Shown here piece after piece: positions 27,501-38,167 of a stretch of DNA of 60,000 nucleotides. The notes beneath the pieces are model-generated. The model was not told the origin of the DNA, ran no database searches, and was given only the letters and a program-made list of their open reading frames with translations. The DNA comes from Glandiceps talaboti (lineage: Eukaryota; Hemichordata; Enteropneusta; Spengelidae). The position numbers were made by a program, and so were the translations under genes. Position 1 is the first letter of the stretch. Each line of letters begins with the position of its first letter. The stretch covers positions 8,824,242-8,884,241 of the forward strand of contig NC_135565.1 in the NCBI RefSeq assembly GCF_964340395.1. Reading direction: 5' to 3'.

Positions 27501-27842
27501 TCAGGAATTTGAAAACTTTGGCCCCATGTAAACTGTTTAATCAGGTAAGACATAATGTTCCCATGCAGAGTTGCAGAATTTTTCTGATTTCGGCTTTTCT
27601 GAAATTTTCTTACAAGTTGTTCGTACTTTTTATTTGTCTTTGTACACTTTGCACGTAGCTGAGTCTCTGTCCTGTTTGTTGTGTTGGTCGCAGCAAACCG
27701 TTGTAGCCAGGTAAGGAGGAGAGTGAAGGGATTGCAGCGAAACAGCGATCCAAACCTTTTACTGGTGAAGTAAAGCTCCAGAATGTCTTTATTCGACATT
27801 GGCATTTGAGCACCAATAGTACACTCTTCCAGTATACTGGAT
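24572..27842 (-). pseudogene. DDE-type transposase relic with coiled-coil N-terminal part
   Basis: Minus-strand coding remnants read in order. Segment 27842-27236 begins after a TTTTAG acceptor and has PPSYKDV and ALPPPYDQV motifs. Segments 27236-26928 and 27001-26696 are strongly charged coiled coil. Segment 26593-25214 (459 codons from its first Met) is the core, followed by basic tail 25206-24817 and acidic Ser/Asp tail 24775-24572. Frames change near 27240, in an A6 run near 26955, near 25210 and near 24800, and a TAA at 26698-26696 interrupts an otherwise continuous frame. In the core I read candidate DDE residues D46 (MTDTTTK), D130 (ARMSDRAATEGK) and E444 (TNDPCESDFG), with a C176-x2-H179 pair. 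This arrangement is familiar from large RNase H-fold transposase-like proteins common in aquatic invertebrates, but I cannot name the superfamily. It is non-functional as it stands. Confidence 0.7.
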
Positions 27843-28067
27843 CTAAAATGAAAAATTAAAATAAAATTAGTTCTATTGAATGGTTTACAAGTAATGGGAC
27901 AGCAACTCCCACATTTGATAAATTCACCTCCACAGTACAGTAGCAATCCATGTAACACAAAAATGACAATAGACATTTCAACATGATAGAGAAAAATACC
28001 ATATGAATTATGCTTTGAATATCAAATTTGTCAGCTACTGTTGGTATAAAAAGATCTATATATAAAT

Positions 28068-28073
28068 ATATAA

Positions 28074-28157
<84 letters not shown>
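28068..28157. repeat. (AT)n microsatellite
   Basis: About 35-40 AT units preceded by atataaat variants. It lies within the presumed intron of the DDE element. The Ile/Tyr-rich open frames are artefacts. Confidence 0.95.
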
Positions 28158-28159
<2 letters not shown>

Positions 28160-28973
28160 ACCTCAATTATGCCAACTAAATGTGTTACATTCAACATGCA
28201 TTTTGTTGCACTTCAAAAACAAAAGCAAAATACTTTGGGTGCAGTGAAAAATATTGGAGTGAATATTACTGAACACATACACACAAACCCTGATAAATGA
28301 GAAATACCAGGTATTTTCTAATGTTGTAACAGAAACAAAGAAAATGAAAAAGTAAGATTTTCAATGTGTTCACCAATCTTCAGAAATGTGTGTACATTAT
28401 AAGACCAAACCATGTTCTCAACAAATTTACAAGCAACAGCTACTAAAATAATTTACAGCTACTGAATCAATTTACATTTAATAAGCTATGGCAGAATGAG
28501 AAACCACACAAAAGCAATAAAAGAATCCACCACCAGTATTACAAAAAAAAACTTACAATAACAAAATAAACGATTATGGTTGTTGAAATGTGAAATGTTG
28601 TTTTCATCTGGAAACAAGTCTTTCATCATCACAGCGATTGAACTGAACTGAAATAAAATTACATCAATAAATAATAAATTCAACAGACTATGAAACGATA
28701 ATCCTTGTTATAACGGTGGATTCACAATCAAACGAAAATAACAATACAAACGAAAAGGAAGAAACGCTTGTGTCACGATTCGAATTGAACACACGGAACA
28801 TCCGGAAGTGATTGTGCGATTTTGTATGTGACACTGTAGTATCGAGAAAACACACAAAAATGGGCAAATCTGAATAAAAAGGAAACATAATTGATTATAA
28901 AACTTTATAAATGAAACAATAACTAAAGCAGTCGACATAAACGAAACGAAAAGATCACCTAAACAACACTTAC

Positions 28974-29027
28974 GTGTAAGGATCGAAGCCACGCTGTACA
29001 AGGGGCATGCTTGGCGTCCGTCGCCAT
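28974..29027 (-). CDS. Candidate first exon upstream of the DDE element
   Basis: ATG at 29027 followed by 18 clean codons (MATDAKHAPCTAWLRSLH), then a strong GTAAGT donor. It has the right strand to be the first coding exon of the DDE transposase gene downstream. An intermediate exon around 28645-28553 is possible (acceptor TTTCAG, donor GTAAGT). However, the phases I can derive do not join cleanly to 27842, so the connection is unproven or the gene is broken here too. Confidence 0.35.
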
Positions 29028-30278
29028 GTTATTGTAGGTACTTCTGAGTCGTCTACAGGGTCTGCTAAATGGATCCGCGCGAACATTTTTGATCGGATCT
29101 CTCTGAAATGTTGACAGAATATACAATGAATATCACAGATTCAAAATATTGGGGTTCCGTTTTTCAAATTATGACGATAATTGATGCAGGATATTGTGAA
29201 AATAAACGATATTTACCAATGTCACTGAGCTCTCCTCTTGCCGTTCACGCTGAAGGAACCGTCATGTAGTAAAACTCCAAGCCAAGGCTTTTAAAGATCT
29301 GTCATCTGATTGGCCAAAATCCATGTAGTATTCAAGCGGAATGGGGGTTAACTATCCAATCGAAAAAGTTGTTTAAAAAACATCTACACCGACCCTCACT
29401 GAGGGCGCCCTTTCGTATCATTCCTTTACAAGTCGCGTACACAAACACACGGAGTACAAGAATTCTTCCCGATTTTAGACCGTTTTAGCTAAGAGTCGGA
29501 CAATCAGTGATGATTTAAAACAACATTTTATTGGCAACAAGTAACTTTATTTAGGAAAGAAAGTGATAATGACAGAAAGCTACCTTTTATTTTGTATTTA
29601 TAAGGGTTTCAATATAGCCTGAACAGGCGCAGTTATCAGCATTGGCCTCCCTAGGCCAGCGGGGCTCAAACCTGCAACTTGTACAATCCAAACCGGTCAC
29701 GCTAACCATTCACCCATCATGACTCCACATATAGAAACATGGCTTAATATAATATTGAATATTATAATATATAAATTTTAGATTAAATATAATCTAAAAT
29801 AAAAATATTATTCAACATTTTCTATGGAAAACTGTAATGATACATTTTTTAATCTTAACTGGCATTTACTCGTCATTCACAAACAAGTGGAAAATGAAGT
29901 GCAGCAGCTTGTTCGAAATTTACGACCAGCAAGAAGAGTGGTAAACTGATGCTGTGTTAAGGTAGGTTTCTAGGATTACTTTACTTATATCTACTGGATA
30001 CACAATGAATTTAATTGACTGCCAGATTGAAATTGTTTTAGTTTATAGGTTAGTTTAACATGGTTAAAGTTTCCCTAAAAAACCCTGGTACATTGGAACT
30101 ACAAAATATAAATTAAAGGTACTACCTGCAGTGCAAAGGGAAAATTTTAGTTGAATGATGGCAAAGAAGTGAAGCTTGTACTAACTTTCATCTATATACC
30201 TGGTGTTTGCATTTATGATTTGAAAAATGCATGCAAGTAATTTGTGTAAAAACCTACAAAATAGCACTACAACCATAT
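29028..30278. other. Spacer between DDE element and hAT-like gene
   Basis: Apart from the SINE (29604-29727) I see no gene. The 29230-29480 part is relatively GC-rich and could be the promoter flank of the minus-strand element starting at 29027 (inference). 29745-29830 is extremely AT-rich. Confidence 0.5.
29604..29727 (-). mobile_element. tRNA-derived SINE (head and partial body)
   Basis: On the minus strand the segment reads like a tRNA gene in promoter layout. It has an A-box-like GGTGAATGGTTAGCGTGACC (about 29715-29696) and a B-box-like GGTTTGAGCCCC (29672-29661), with normal A-B spacing. A short non-tRNA body (TGCGCCTGTTCAGGC) follows. It lacks a proper acceptor stem and is not a functional tRNA. 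Pol III promoter-type SINE is the best reading. Confidence 0.65.
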
Positions 30279-32594
30279 TCAGTCTAGCTCAATTACTTGA
30301 ATATCATGTAACTTTGCCATTCGAACTGCTGAATAGTCGTAGAATCTCAATAATTCAGAGAAATTCGATTTGAAGGACTCTCGCAGCAGACGTACACCAG
30401 CAGAATCTTGACTAACAGCTAAACTGAGGCGATGGGCCACACAATGAATTGAGACCATCATGGGATTGTGGCGTCTTAAAAGAGTAACTGTTGCTACACC
30501 ACCTTTTGTACCTGCACAGAGAAAGAGGATGACATACTCAGTATTGTCTAGGGGTTGGGTCTTTTGTGCTCAATAAATGATGAAATATACATGTATTTAC
30601 TGATAATGACAAATTAGCACTCACCTGTCATGCATGCTGACCCATCAGAGCGAAAGCACATAACTTTTTGAAGCTGTATCTTATTCTCCTCTAGCCACTG
30701 TACCATTGCTGAAGTAATAGTGATAGCTGTACCATTCTTTATGGGTATAATCTGCATGAAACAGCTTTCAACCATACCATTTGCCAGGTATCTTAATTTA
30801 AATAACAAAAAAAATATCAGGTCACTGGTTGATAAACTTGCCTTGAGATACACACATGTATGTCCCTCCATCCATCTATAAACACACACACACACATACA
30901 TACATACATACATACATACATACATACATACATACATACAACAAATTTTAAAAAGGTGACCTGAAATGTTGAAATATGATTACCTGCCACACAGAACCAA
31001 TTCCTTTGTAACAGATATGTCAGTGGATTCATCACACATACATGTAACACCAATATAGAGGCTGTTGTTCAGATGATGCAATGTTTTGTCTTTAATTTGG
31101 TCAGCCATTACCTGAAATTGATCAGAACAGTTATGAAGCTTTCTGGATCGAGGAAGAGGTTCTTGATATATATTTGCAAGTAGATAGTTACAAGTAATAA
31201 AGACAATGCATGTATGGGTCAAAAAGAACCAAAACATTACCTGTATGAATTCTTGTATAATTCGTTCGCTTGTGCAGTGTGCATTTCCACCTTTATCTAA
31301 GTTATTTAGGATCTTACAGCCCAGGTGTGTTTTAGCAAAATCAAGAAGTGATCAGTAATTGCTTGTATGTGGTACCTCCTTTTTGATAAGCCAATATAGT
31401 GACTTCATTGCCGTTTTTACAGCCTCCTTATTAAGTTCGATCTAAATGTGTAAAGACAAGTCAAACATAACATTAGTAAGTTACTACCTGTTGACAGTTA
31501 TATGTTGTTTCCATGGGATAATACAACTCAAAGAAGATTGTCACTATACATTTAAGCTGTGGTTCACTGTATAGAGGAGAATAATATTCCCATTGAAAAA
31601 GCATGGGGACGTGATTTAGAAATTAGAATGTGCAGCATATTCCTCAAATCTGACATTAAGCAAGAGAAATGTTATGTCAAGAAATGGTTTCCCTTTTTTT
31701 TACAAAATAACATGAAAGAATGTCTGAGGAATGACAAGGTAAATTCAAGCACTCACTTTAGACTGTAAAGCTTGCTGGATTCCACCACTAACTTCACTGT
31801 GTAGGCTATCCAATTCTGCTTTCAGTGCCTTGGTATGCTGTTCACCGTTTTCATGTGAAACAATCTTATCATATCTGACGCATGTGGTTGGCAACTTGGC
31901 CCAGATCCATTCTCCATTCTTCTGACGAATACTGTGCCTCTTGCAGAGCTCACATAACATCCCAGCAACATTTTTGTCTTCATCATACACTGGAACTAAC
32001 CACTTGTGCTTTTGTAACCATGACTCATTCCATCCCACTTTATGATGAGATTTCATGTATGATAATCAAAATTAATGTGAAAGGCCAATAAAAATAGGAC
32101 ATAACATTACCTTTGCATTTGTTTTTGTTGGGAGGGTCAACTTCTCCATGTAAATAATCAAACCCTGTAGAACTAACAGTTTCAAATAATTTCAATTATT
32201 ACACATCAGTTCTTCATATAGTTAAATATTTTGTGTTGCTATCCAACTTTGAAGATATCACAGATTTACACAATATACTCTGAAATTTGAAAATTATGTT
32301 GAATTTCATATTAATTACATACCTTAGAAATTTGTCATTAAATTTATCATTTAATTCCTGGATTTGAGAATTGCTCAGAATGATGGTCCCAGAAACCTGA
32401 AACTCAAGATCGTTCAGACTGGTTTTCCGAGTAGTAGCTTCTAATTCAGCTGATAGTTTGACATTTGTAGCGCCAGTTTCAAATTCTGTGACATTGCCAT
32501 TAACATCAACGTTAGATTCATCAATCCCAACGGTACTTTTAAATTCCAAGTCGTCGTGACTTGACGTTGACGGCTTTTCGCTGCATGTTGAAGC
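30279..32594 (-). pseudogene. Spliced hAT-like transposase gene with one in-frame stop
   Basis: Minus-strand exons: 32594-32323, 32164-32111, 32037-31757, 31441-31241, 31111-30984, 30791-30625, 30511-30279 (ends TGA). Phases close for all junctions from 32164 onward; only the first junction (32323 to 32164) fails by one base. Exon 32037-31757 has a TTF/BED-like zinc finger (GMLCELCKRH then SHENGEQH). Exon 31111-30984 has TCMCDESTDISVTKELVL, exon 30791-30625 has FRSDGSACMTG, and exon 30511-30279 has HCVAHRLSLAVSQ. These are hallmarks of the hAT-type RNase H-fold proteins related to ZNF862/KIAA1586. A TGA at 31354-31352 interrupts an otherwise conserved segment, and the C-terminal dimerisation region is missing. 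It is either a decaying element or a domesticated gene that has been lost. Confidence 0.75.
30880..30941. repeat. (AC)n/(ACAT)n microsatellite in hAT-like gene intron
   Basis: Short AC run followed by about 11 ACAT units, between the exons at 30791-30625 and 31111-30984. Open frames spanning it are not real. Confidence 0.9.
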
Positions 32595-34055
32595 CTAACA
32601 AAAGTAACATAACAAACGATACGGATATCACAACAACGCACGCTTTGTTAATCTTTCATTATTGTCGACCCACGATCACAAATACACTACTACTTTTAAT
32701 TTTGGGTTTGAGATTAAAATCGGAACAAGAACTACATGTAATAATAATCATAGTACCAGCACAGCTTATACAGGAAATGTTACCATCGTAACATAAACAT
32801 GGTGGCGATTGACGAAGTAAAAATACGGATATGGGGGTTGGACACGGGAAAAAACGTTCAAAACAAGTTACACTGCAACCAACCTTCTTTAAAAACTTCA
32901 GTATACTTTGATTATCAGCTATGCCCCCCCCCCCTTTCTCGGCATTGCCCATTCACGACCTTTTTGTGCCACAAAGGTTGGATGACGCCATCACGTTCCA
33001 CACTTACTAGTAGCTTGAGCTCAGCACACGTGCACACTTCGAAACATGGCCGATACGTCATCGATGACGCATTTGAAATTTGATTGATGCATCATCTCGT
33101 ATGACATCATCAGAACGCGGTATTTACCGAGATGTTTGACTTTCCAAAATTGCGACCATGAGATCATAGCGAAACTGCAAGAGAAGTAAATTGTTTTGTC
33201 TTGTTTTTTGAAAAAATATTCAATTCATTTTTTTTCGTCAAAACTTGCAAGGGGGCGCTAAGAATTTACAAGAGGGCGCTTCGCCCCTGTTACCTTGTTC
33301 AGGGAGAACACTGCTGCAACTATCAAGTGCAAAATCTGTAATAGTATTAAATACTGAAATTAAACTTTCGATTCACTTTCATTTAAATATCTTGCATGTC
33401 TTTTGTTATTCGATATGATTGTGTGCCTGTGTGTGTGTTACCCTTACATCCCCCATCCCCTCTCTCCAATTATTTAAAGCCCAATAAGTTTAAAAGAATG
33501 GACAAAGTTTTCCTCAACCCAAGGTAAAACATTGTAGACGCTATATCTTGATCATCTTCTTTCGACAAGGCTCTTGATAGACATGAGGATCTGGAGGCTT
33601 TAAGATTACAAAGCATCTCTAATACTCATGAAAGTGATTATACTTCCCTCTATGAGGATATTCTTGAATATACATCGCAAACTAGTACTGTCAAGTATCA
33701 CTATCATATGGACAAGGTCACGTGCCAGGCTATTATTACAGATCATACATACTGTTTTCTTAGATTACGCCTTCAACAACTATGATTTACTGTTTCCTCT
33801 CTATGGCAATCAGTATGATCATTGGCAATCGTACATCACGGCTGTGGCTATTAACAATTTTAGTTGTAATACTTTACGGGTCATATGGTTACTTTTCAAA
33901 ATTGGATATGCCTTGGCATTCTTTTTTTTCAATTAATTTAACTTTATTACGATGACGATGATCCAAGCTACACGATTGTGATGTCCGATAACAAGGAAAA
34001 TAATGCAACTATGGAAAAGGCAGGAAAAACGATGAAGTGATGACATCGTCTGCTG
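32595..34055. other. Spacer, no recognised gene
   Basis: 5' flank of the hAT-like gene. Plus-strand open frame 33628-33936 matches no domain that I recognise. 33245-33290 holds two close copies of an AGGGGGCGCT/GAGGGCGCT block. 32995-33070 is GC-rich. Confidence 0.5.
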
Positions 34056-34440
34056 GTGGGGGCAGATGATATATGCTGGTGTCTGACAGTGATGTCATCG
34101 CTGTCGTCGAGGAACAGAATAATAAAAACACTTATGAAGACTAAAAGAGAAGTGGCTGTATTTGAAGATTGGCGTCAGGCTATGACAAGAGAAGAAAGAA
34201 CGTTGGAAGCGATTCCACCTCACGATCTTGACCAACTATTAGAGAGACTTTATCTATCTATATGGAAGAACAGCATAAGAATATGAGCCACATTCGATCT
34301 CCAGTTACCAAAAATCCATTAACAAATATTTACGTGACTGTAATTACGCGCTAAGCATTATACGCGATGAAGAATTTGGTAAGAGACGACAAGCGTTGGC
34401 AGCAAAACCTAAAAAACTGAAAGTGGCTGGGAAGGGAAAT
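34056..34440 (+). mobile_element. Crypton-type (tyrosine recombinase) N-terminal domain relic
   Basis: Two frames must be joined. In 34056-34260 the readable part is REVAVFEDWRQAM followed by IPPHDLDQLL. In a shifted frame (about 34240-34440) it continues YEPHSISSYQKSINKYL, IIRDEEFGKRRQALAAK and KGN. The succession (acidic start, IP..DLD..L, YEP.S..S...S...YL, F...R..L.AK...L...GKGN) is the N-terminal signature found in Crypton-derived proteins, such as the segment preceding the DUF3504 domain in ZMYM/QRICH1-like proteins. A stop codon (TAA) sits between the two parts. No catalytic R-H-R-Y core was found downstream; 34441-34720 degenerates into A/G-rich sequence. Confidence 0.6.
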
Positions 34441-35543
34441 TTGCAAGAAGAAAAAAGGAGGGTGAGAAGAAAAAGAGGAGATTGATGATGATAGCTGTGA
34501 TAATGAGGACTATAACCGGAAGATGATGAAGGTGATGATGATAGTTACGATGGGATTTTAGAAAAAGCAATGGCAATGAAACAAATATAAAATCGAAGGA
34601 CAGAGAAAAGAAAGCTTCAGGTTTCAGAAGAAAAGGGTGAACCCAAGAGAAGAAAAGTGATACTTTAAAAAATCACAAAAAACGGAAAACATAAAATTAT
34701 AATTTTTTTTAACAGAAAGAAGAGAGAAATAAACTTTCAATAAAGATGGAGTCTTCAGTTAACAGATGCCGCCACTTTCAGACCATGCATGTTCATGAGC
34801 TACGGCTCTTATTGTCCAACAGATAGGTTCCACCGAGTTCCTTCCGAAAACATGACCTTGTGGAGGCAGCTTTGACTGAAGAAAATTCGATTTGCCCATT
34901 CAACCTACACTCCAGGAGGATGAAATAGAAGTTGGCAAAACGACTGTCAAAATTGATGGTACAGCCATTCATCACACTCCCATATGTATGTCTGTCAAAC
35001 TTGATGACATGAGAAGGAAATCCCTACAGCGTTTCTGATGTCACCGAAGCCACTGTCCTAGCCAACTTCAATGAATGTAAGTATCCACACAGAATCGACT
35101 TTATACAAAATGCGTCCGAATTTTGCTTAGGGATTGTTTACGTCGTAGGTGCGTATATCACCGTACCAACAGGAGCAGTACCACAATATCAGTCTGCAAT
35201 TTGTTACAATGTTAGCATTTGCAATGTTTGTATATAATACAAACATCGAATCAAACTCTTCCGCCGATGGAAATTCTGTTGTCAATATAGCTATGCTATA
35301 AAAGACTAGCATTTGAATTTGCATACAGCAACAGTTTGCCAATGTGATGAGCAAGATCTATATTTCAGTGTAGGAGGAAAAACTATAGTGGGAATTGTTG
35401 ATGAAAGAGTTAATGTCTCATGTCAGAAGTACTATTTCGCATTTAACGTCATCAGATGTAATTGATCTAGGCATAGGTATTTAACAAAACATTTAATACA
35501 TAGGTATGACAGGACATGACATGACAAAAACCTATTTTTTCCT
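34441..35543. other. Decayed coding-like sequence, unassigned
   Basis: 34441-34740 is purine-rich and A-rich. 34745-34880 on the plus strand reads weakly like a SAP-type helix pair (VHELRLLLS then FRKHDLVEAAL) with a stop between, which is suggestive only. 35060-35540 shows nothing recognisable. Confidence 0.35.
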
Positions 35544-35850
35544 AGAATGCAGAAATCGCATTACCAACTGATGCAAGAGTCATCGACAAGATAGTTAGCC
35601 TTGCACATGAGGGTGTAACCAGAGTTTCAGAAATGAATCGCCATATTAACCATTGTGTCAAGACAGACTTTTTTAAGGAGAAAAAACCTCACCCAAAGCC
35701 AGCAACCAACGTTTCTTACCAACAACAACTCACATCTATAATCATATCTATAAAACTAGAATGAAATATGTCAAATCTAAGGTCTGTGAAAATTGATGAG
35801 TGGACGATAAAAAACACTGAAGACAACCTTTATTATCGTATTATTCTATG
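35544..35850 (+). pseudogene. CaRF (ALS2CR8)-like domain fragment, broken
   Basis: After a TTTTTCCTAG acceptor-like site the plus strand reads LPTDARVIDKI, then LAHEGVTRVSEMNRHIN, then KKPHPKPATNVSY, and stops at 35763. A shifted frame continues VKIDEWTIKNTEDNLYYR (about 35768-35840). The order (short helix with HEGV..V.E....L, a basic Pro segment, then KIDEW..K.PEDNFYYR) resembles the calcium-responsive transcription factor domain and its transposon-borne relatives in invertebrates. It lacks the N[RK]R[FY][FY]PT motif in clean form and is interrupted, so it is a relic. Confidence 0.45.
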
Positions 35851-36410
35851 AATTTGGTATTAGCTCAGACATCCACGCATTAAAAAAACAAACAAGATAT
35901 TGCTGCAGAGCAAACAGCGGGTGAATAGCTTGAAAAGAGACATTGCTGAGAGGCAAAGTATAAACAAAAAAATGGAGATGGATGACCTTATCTCTCCAGA
36001 GGATGCAAAAGGACATTGTAGCCATTGTAGCAAAATATTGCTCCAATCCCACATTACCTTAATAGTGACGAAAGAAGATTTCACATTTTACTTCAACTAT
36101 TACTCGATAATGCACAAAGGAGCTCAGCTGTCTAAGGACTTCTTACCAAAGAGTTTAGAAAAGTAATAAAACAAGATGACTCAAATGTTGCTGTTGTTGC
36201 CAGCACGGCTTGTTTTATCCACCACATCTACATAAGCTAACAAATGTATACCTATACGATATTAAGCAGAAAAAGCCTGGAAGAGTCGAAGACCAAGGAC
36301 CACTACTGTCAGAATATGAAGTATTGCAAGTTACTCCAAGTGACATTGCAAAGTCAATGAGAAAAAAAATCGAAGTCAAGATAGGAAGTACACGGCAACA
36401 ATGGTTTTAA

Positions 36411-36779
36411 AGAATAAACCAGAAATGAAAGCACACCTTGCAAAGCCTATGTCCAACAGATTATCAACACAGGAACATTATTATGCTGTAACTGGGGGGC
36501 ATAGAGGATAGGGCATGGACTGTCGCACAGACAGTTTCCGTAAGAGAACTCATAACAGTGTAAAGTTTAATAAATAACGTTCATACTACTGCTACTAAAA
36601 CACTTACTTTGCACAGTGACAAATGTAGTTACTACTTTAGTTATTGTAAGTCTGGTGGTCTTGTTTTGTTTAGATCAATATTCATTTTGCTCAAAGTCAA
36701 GTCTTCCTGTACAATTGGCTATTTGAATAAATATACTTTTGTTTCATGATTTTTCGCTTGCTCTCCATAGGTAAATGCA
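36411..36779. other. Spacer, nothing recognised
   Basis: No domain. The preceding plus-strand frame (36210-36410) is open but I do not recognise the protein; it has LYDIKQKKPGRVED and a Lys-rich end. Confidence 0.4.
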
Positions 36780-37438
36780 CAACTTAGGAGTTATGCAAAC
36801 CATTCAAATCTATCCAAACGTTGTTCCGACATGTTCAAAGTCATTCATAAATTTGTCCAAGTTCAGATTAATTATGAAATCTTAAGTATGTACAACAGCA
36901 GTTGTTATACATGCATTGTTTTCAAGTGTTAACATGTATGTTTGTGTATGTGGTTTACAAATTGTCACAGTTTTATACACCAACTACAGTGTTATCTACA
37001 GTGTTATCTACTTTCTTTTTTAGTGATCCACCTTTGGATAGCGCCCTACAGAAACGTAAGTGCCCAGTATGTGACAAGTACATCAGCAGACATTATCTCC
37101 CACTGCATATAAGGAAGCATACAAAAGACACTGATGATATCAATCCATCTCTTCATCATCGTGTCGTTATTGTCCATGCTGCACAAGGAATACATGCTGT
37201 TGCCAAAACTTTAAAGGAACCATCTCACCCACTTCACGTCAAAACAGTGGTAAGTGGAAAAAACCTAGAAGTGCTGTATGAGAGCACAATTTGTAAGGCA
37301 GTACAGCAAGCCGCAATACGAGGAGGGGGGGGGGGAACCTGGCATATGAATGTTCACATATGCTGCTGTCAGATATGCCAGACAGGGCCAGGTAATTCAT
37401 CTCAAAACATCTGCTTTACAGTACCTTGTAACAACTAA
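36780..37438 (+). pseudogene. C2H2-finger protein fragment (likely transposon-derived)
   Basis: Two exon-like pieces. 36772-36888 follows a CTCTCCATAG acceptor-like site and reads VNAQLRSYANHSNLSKRCSD. 37025-37438 follows TTTTTTAG and reads a clear C2H2 finger (KCPVCDKYISRHYLPLHIRKH). The rest of that frame is unrecognised, includes a Gly run over a G10 tract (37324-37335), and ends at a stop. A further fragment (RSWRYKLQPKTGALVCAFC) follows in another frame near 37445-37515. The neighbours are all transposon relics, so this is probably another one; I cannot assign a family. Confidence 0.4.
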
Positions 37439-37779
37439 GGTCATCAGAGAGGAGAGGTCATGGCGCTACAAGCTTCAGCCAAAAACAGGTGCACTAGTAT
37501 GTGCCTTTTGTATGCCTCCTACCAGGTAATTCAGATTGTGTTGAACGGTACTTGTACATGTCTGTTGACTGCCCCTCTGTCCGGTACTATAGTCAGTTAC
37601 AAAGAACTATAGTTACTTTGACACTCGCACTAAAATCACATTCTGCTGGTGTAGTCGTCAAAAACGAGGATGCCCTCACAAAGTCATCTGCAAGTGGTTC
37701 TTTTTCCAAGCAGCATCTACTAAGAAGTTGGGATTCTGAAGAAGATAGTGATATTAATGATGGAGAGGACATTATATGG

Positions 37780-37905
37780 TATTGTAAGTAGCGCCCGGCT
37801 GGGTACGGTCTAAGTCAATGTTAATGTACTAGTCTAATATCGTATTGTAGGTAGCTCCAGCTTGGGGTCGGTCTCGGCAAATGTTATTGTACTAATGGTA
37901 TTGTC
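37780..37905. repeat. Diverged tandem duplication, about 63-bp unit
   Basis: Two adjacent copies begin tattgtaagtagc (37780) and tattgtaggtagc (37843). Both continue with ggct(g/t)gg, cggtct, aatgtta and ttgtact/atgtact. It lies immediately 5' of the LINE fragment. Confidence 0.6.
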
Positions 37906-38167
37906 ACCTTGGGCACTGAAATTAATCTCTACAGAGCTGGCAACAGTTTTGACCAAAATGTTTCAAGCATCATTAGATCAAGGAATGGTACCAGGCGCCT
38001 GGAAGTCAGCTAATGTTGTCCCATTGTTCAAAAAAGGAGACGGATCTAAGGCATCCAACTATCGCCCTGTATCTCTTACTTCCATCTGCTCAAAGCTCCT
38101 TGAACATGTCATACATTCTAGTATAATGGAACACTTGTATAGAAGGCTAATAGAAGATGCACACTAG
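37890..38167 (+). mobile_element. LINE reverse-transcriptase fragment
   Basis: Plus-strand frame reads LSPWALKLISTELATVLTKM, then GMVPGAWKSANVVPLFKKGD, then NYRPVSLTSICSKLLEHVI and a stop at about 38166. This is the conserved N-terminal part of non-LTR retrotransposon RT (P..LK...P.....L...F..SL..G..P..WK.A.V.P.FKKG......NYRP.SL.S...K..E). The catalytic YADD region is absent, so it is a truncated copy. CR1/L2/Jockey-like is the best guess. Confidence 0.85.

Noticed and set aside
29636-29727. Functional tRNA gene
   Set aside because: A and B boxes are present, but no complete cloverleaf or acceptor stem can be drawn, so SINE is the better call.
33628-33936. Plus-strand open frame considered as an OTU-like protease fragment
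   Set aside because: Only a vague resemblance around YGNQYDHWQSYI; no catalytic Cys/His arrangement visible.
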